Assembly (NCBI RefSeq): GCF_000686905.1 | Contig: NZ_JMLW01000022.1 | Span: 1 to 52,308, forward strand | Length of the DNA stretch: 52,308 nt | DNA from: Marinospirillum insulare DSM 21763 | GTDB lineage: Bacteria > Pseudomonadota > Gammaproteobacteria > Pseudomonadales > Halomonadaceae | Reading direction: 5' to 3' | Made by a program: the position numbers and the translations under genes | In this document: positions 52,265 to 52,308 of the stretch, piece after piece | Position numbering within the stretch: the first letter of the stretch is position 1 | Layout of the letters: each line of letters opens with the position of its first letter | The notes under the pieces: model-generated | What the model saw: only the letters and a program-made list of their open reading frames with translations | The model's database searches: none | What the model was told of the DNA's origin: nothing

Positions 52265-52308
52265 GCTAAGTAGCCGTTCTGCAAGGGTGCTGATTTAAGG
52301 GCGCTTAC

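Larger units (their letters stand above)
49796..52308 (+). mobile_element. Complete IS66-family insertion sequence (2513 bp)
   Basis: Perfect 20-bp terminal inverted repeats bound it: GTAAGCGCCCTTAAATCAGC at 49796-49815 and its complement at 52289-52308, the last base of the window. It carries tnpA, tnpB and tnpC in the standard IS66 order, all intact. IS66 elements duplicate 8 bp of target; the 8 bp before it are GTTAGACC (49788-49795), the outer end of attC-like site 2. The matching copy on the right would lie just outside the window. Confidence 0.95.

Overview
This 52.3 kb window looks like part of the chromosome of a gammaproteobacterium of moderate to low GC (roughly 40-43% in the core genes sampled by eye). 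The best clue is the TCA block: sdhCDAB-sucAB-lpd-sucCD all on the minus strand with gltA divergent upstream, the arrangement known from Pseudomonas and relatives. SelO, a Bax-like glucosaminidase, DUF4389, DusA and a PilZ/HD-GYP protein fit a Pseudomonadales/Oceanospirillales-type host. Genus cannot be named from the sequence alone. Both window ends lie in or at insertion sequences: position 1 is inside an IS30-type transposase gene and position 52308 is exactly the last base of an IS66 element, so the window may be a whole contig bounded by repeats.

Left accessory part (1-5200). An AT-rich minus-strand operon holds zorA (MotA-like motor protein with a long tail), zorB (MotB/OmpA-like) and the first ~228 codons of a probable zorC: the front half of a Zorya type I anti-phage system. 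An IS30-family element has cut zorC, and the last nine codons plus the stop come from the IS end. A second, decayed IS30 copy in inverted orientation lies 26-28 bp upstream of zorA. That copy is itself cut internally and fused to the 3' half of an HMG-CoA lyase gene. A ParE/RelE-type toxin-antitoxin pair follows, with a clear promoter.

Metabolic middle (5600-48900). An FMN-dependent 2-hydroxyacid dehydrogenase and a metallophosphoesterase (plus strand) are followed by a minus-strand cluster: a 32-aa membrane peptide, AEC permease, alpha/beta hydrolase, patatin, azlC and azlD. Then come two convergent hydrolases, DUF4389-gpsA, selO, a Bax-like glucosaminidase, a VanY-type carboxypeptidase, htpG, two PaaI-type thioesterases and the TCA supraoperon, whose sucA-sdhB and lpd-sucC gaps each hold three hairpins. 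gltA has a near-consensus promoter and a good terminator. Next are a beta-hydroxyacid dehydrogenase, a YcgR/PilZ/HD-GYP protein whose HD-GYP site has lost its paired histidines, an intergenic region with three perfect DnaA boxes, tRNA-Glu and tRNA-Ala beside gltX, a possible small RNA, dusA, a penicillin-acylase-type Ntn hydrolase, a higBA-type toxin-antitoxin pair, nitronate monooxygenase, an S4 protein, pirin, a glutathionyl-hydroquinone reductase and a divergent LysR regulator.

Right accessory part (48988-52308). A GC-richer 720-bp block carries a HigB-2/HigA-2-like toxin-antitoxin pair between two attC-like sites, with no integrase in view. It has the hallmarks of an integron cassette: the attC R'' box is the exact reverse complement of the cassette's other end. 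A complete IS66-family element (2513 bp, 20-bp perfect terminal repeats) is inserted exactly at the outer edge of the second attC site. The most interesting parts are the IS-broken Zorya operon, the integrase-less cassette hit by IS66, and the degenerate HD-GYP/PilZ protein.
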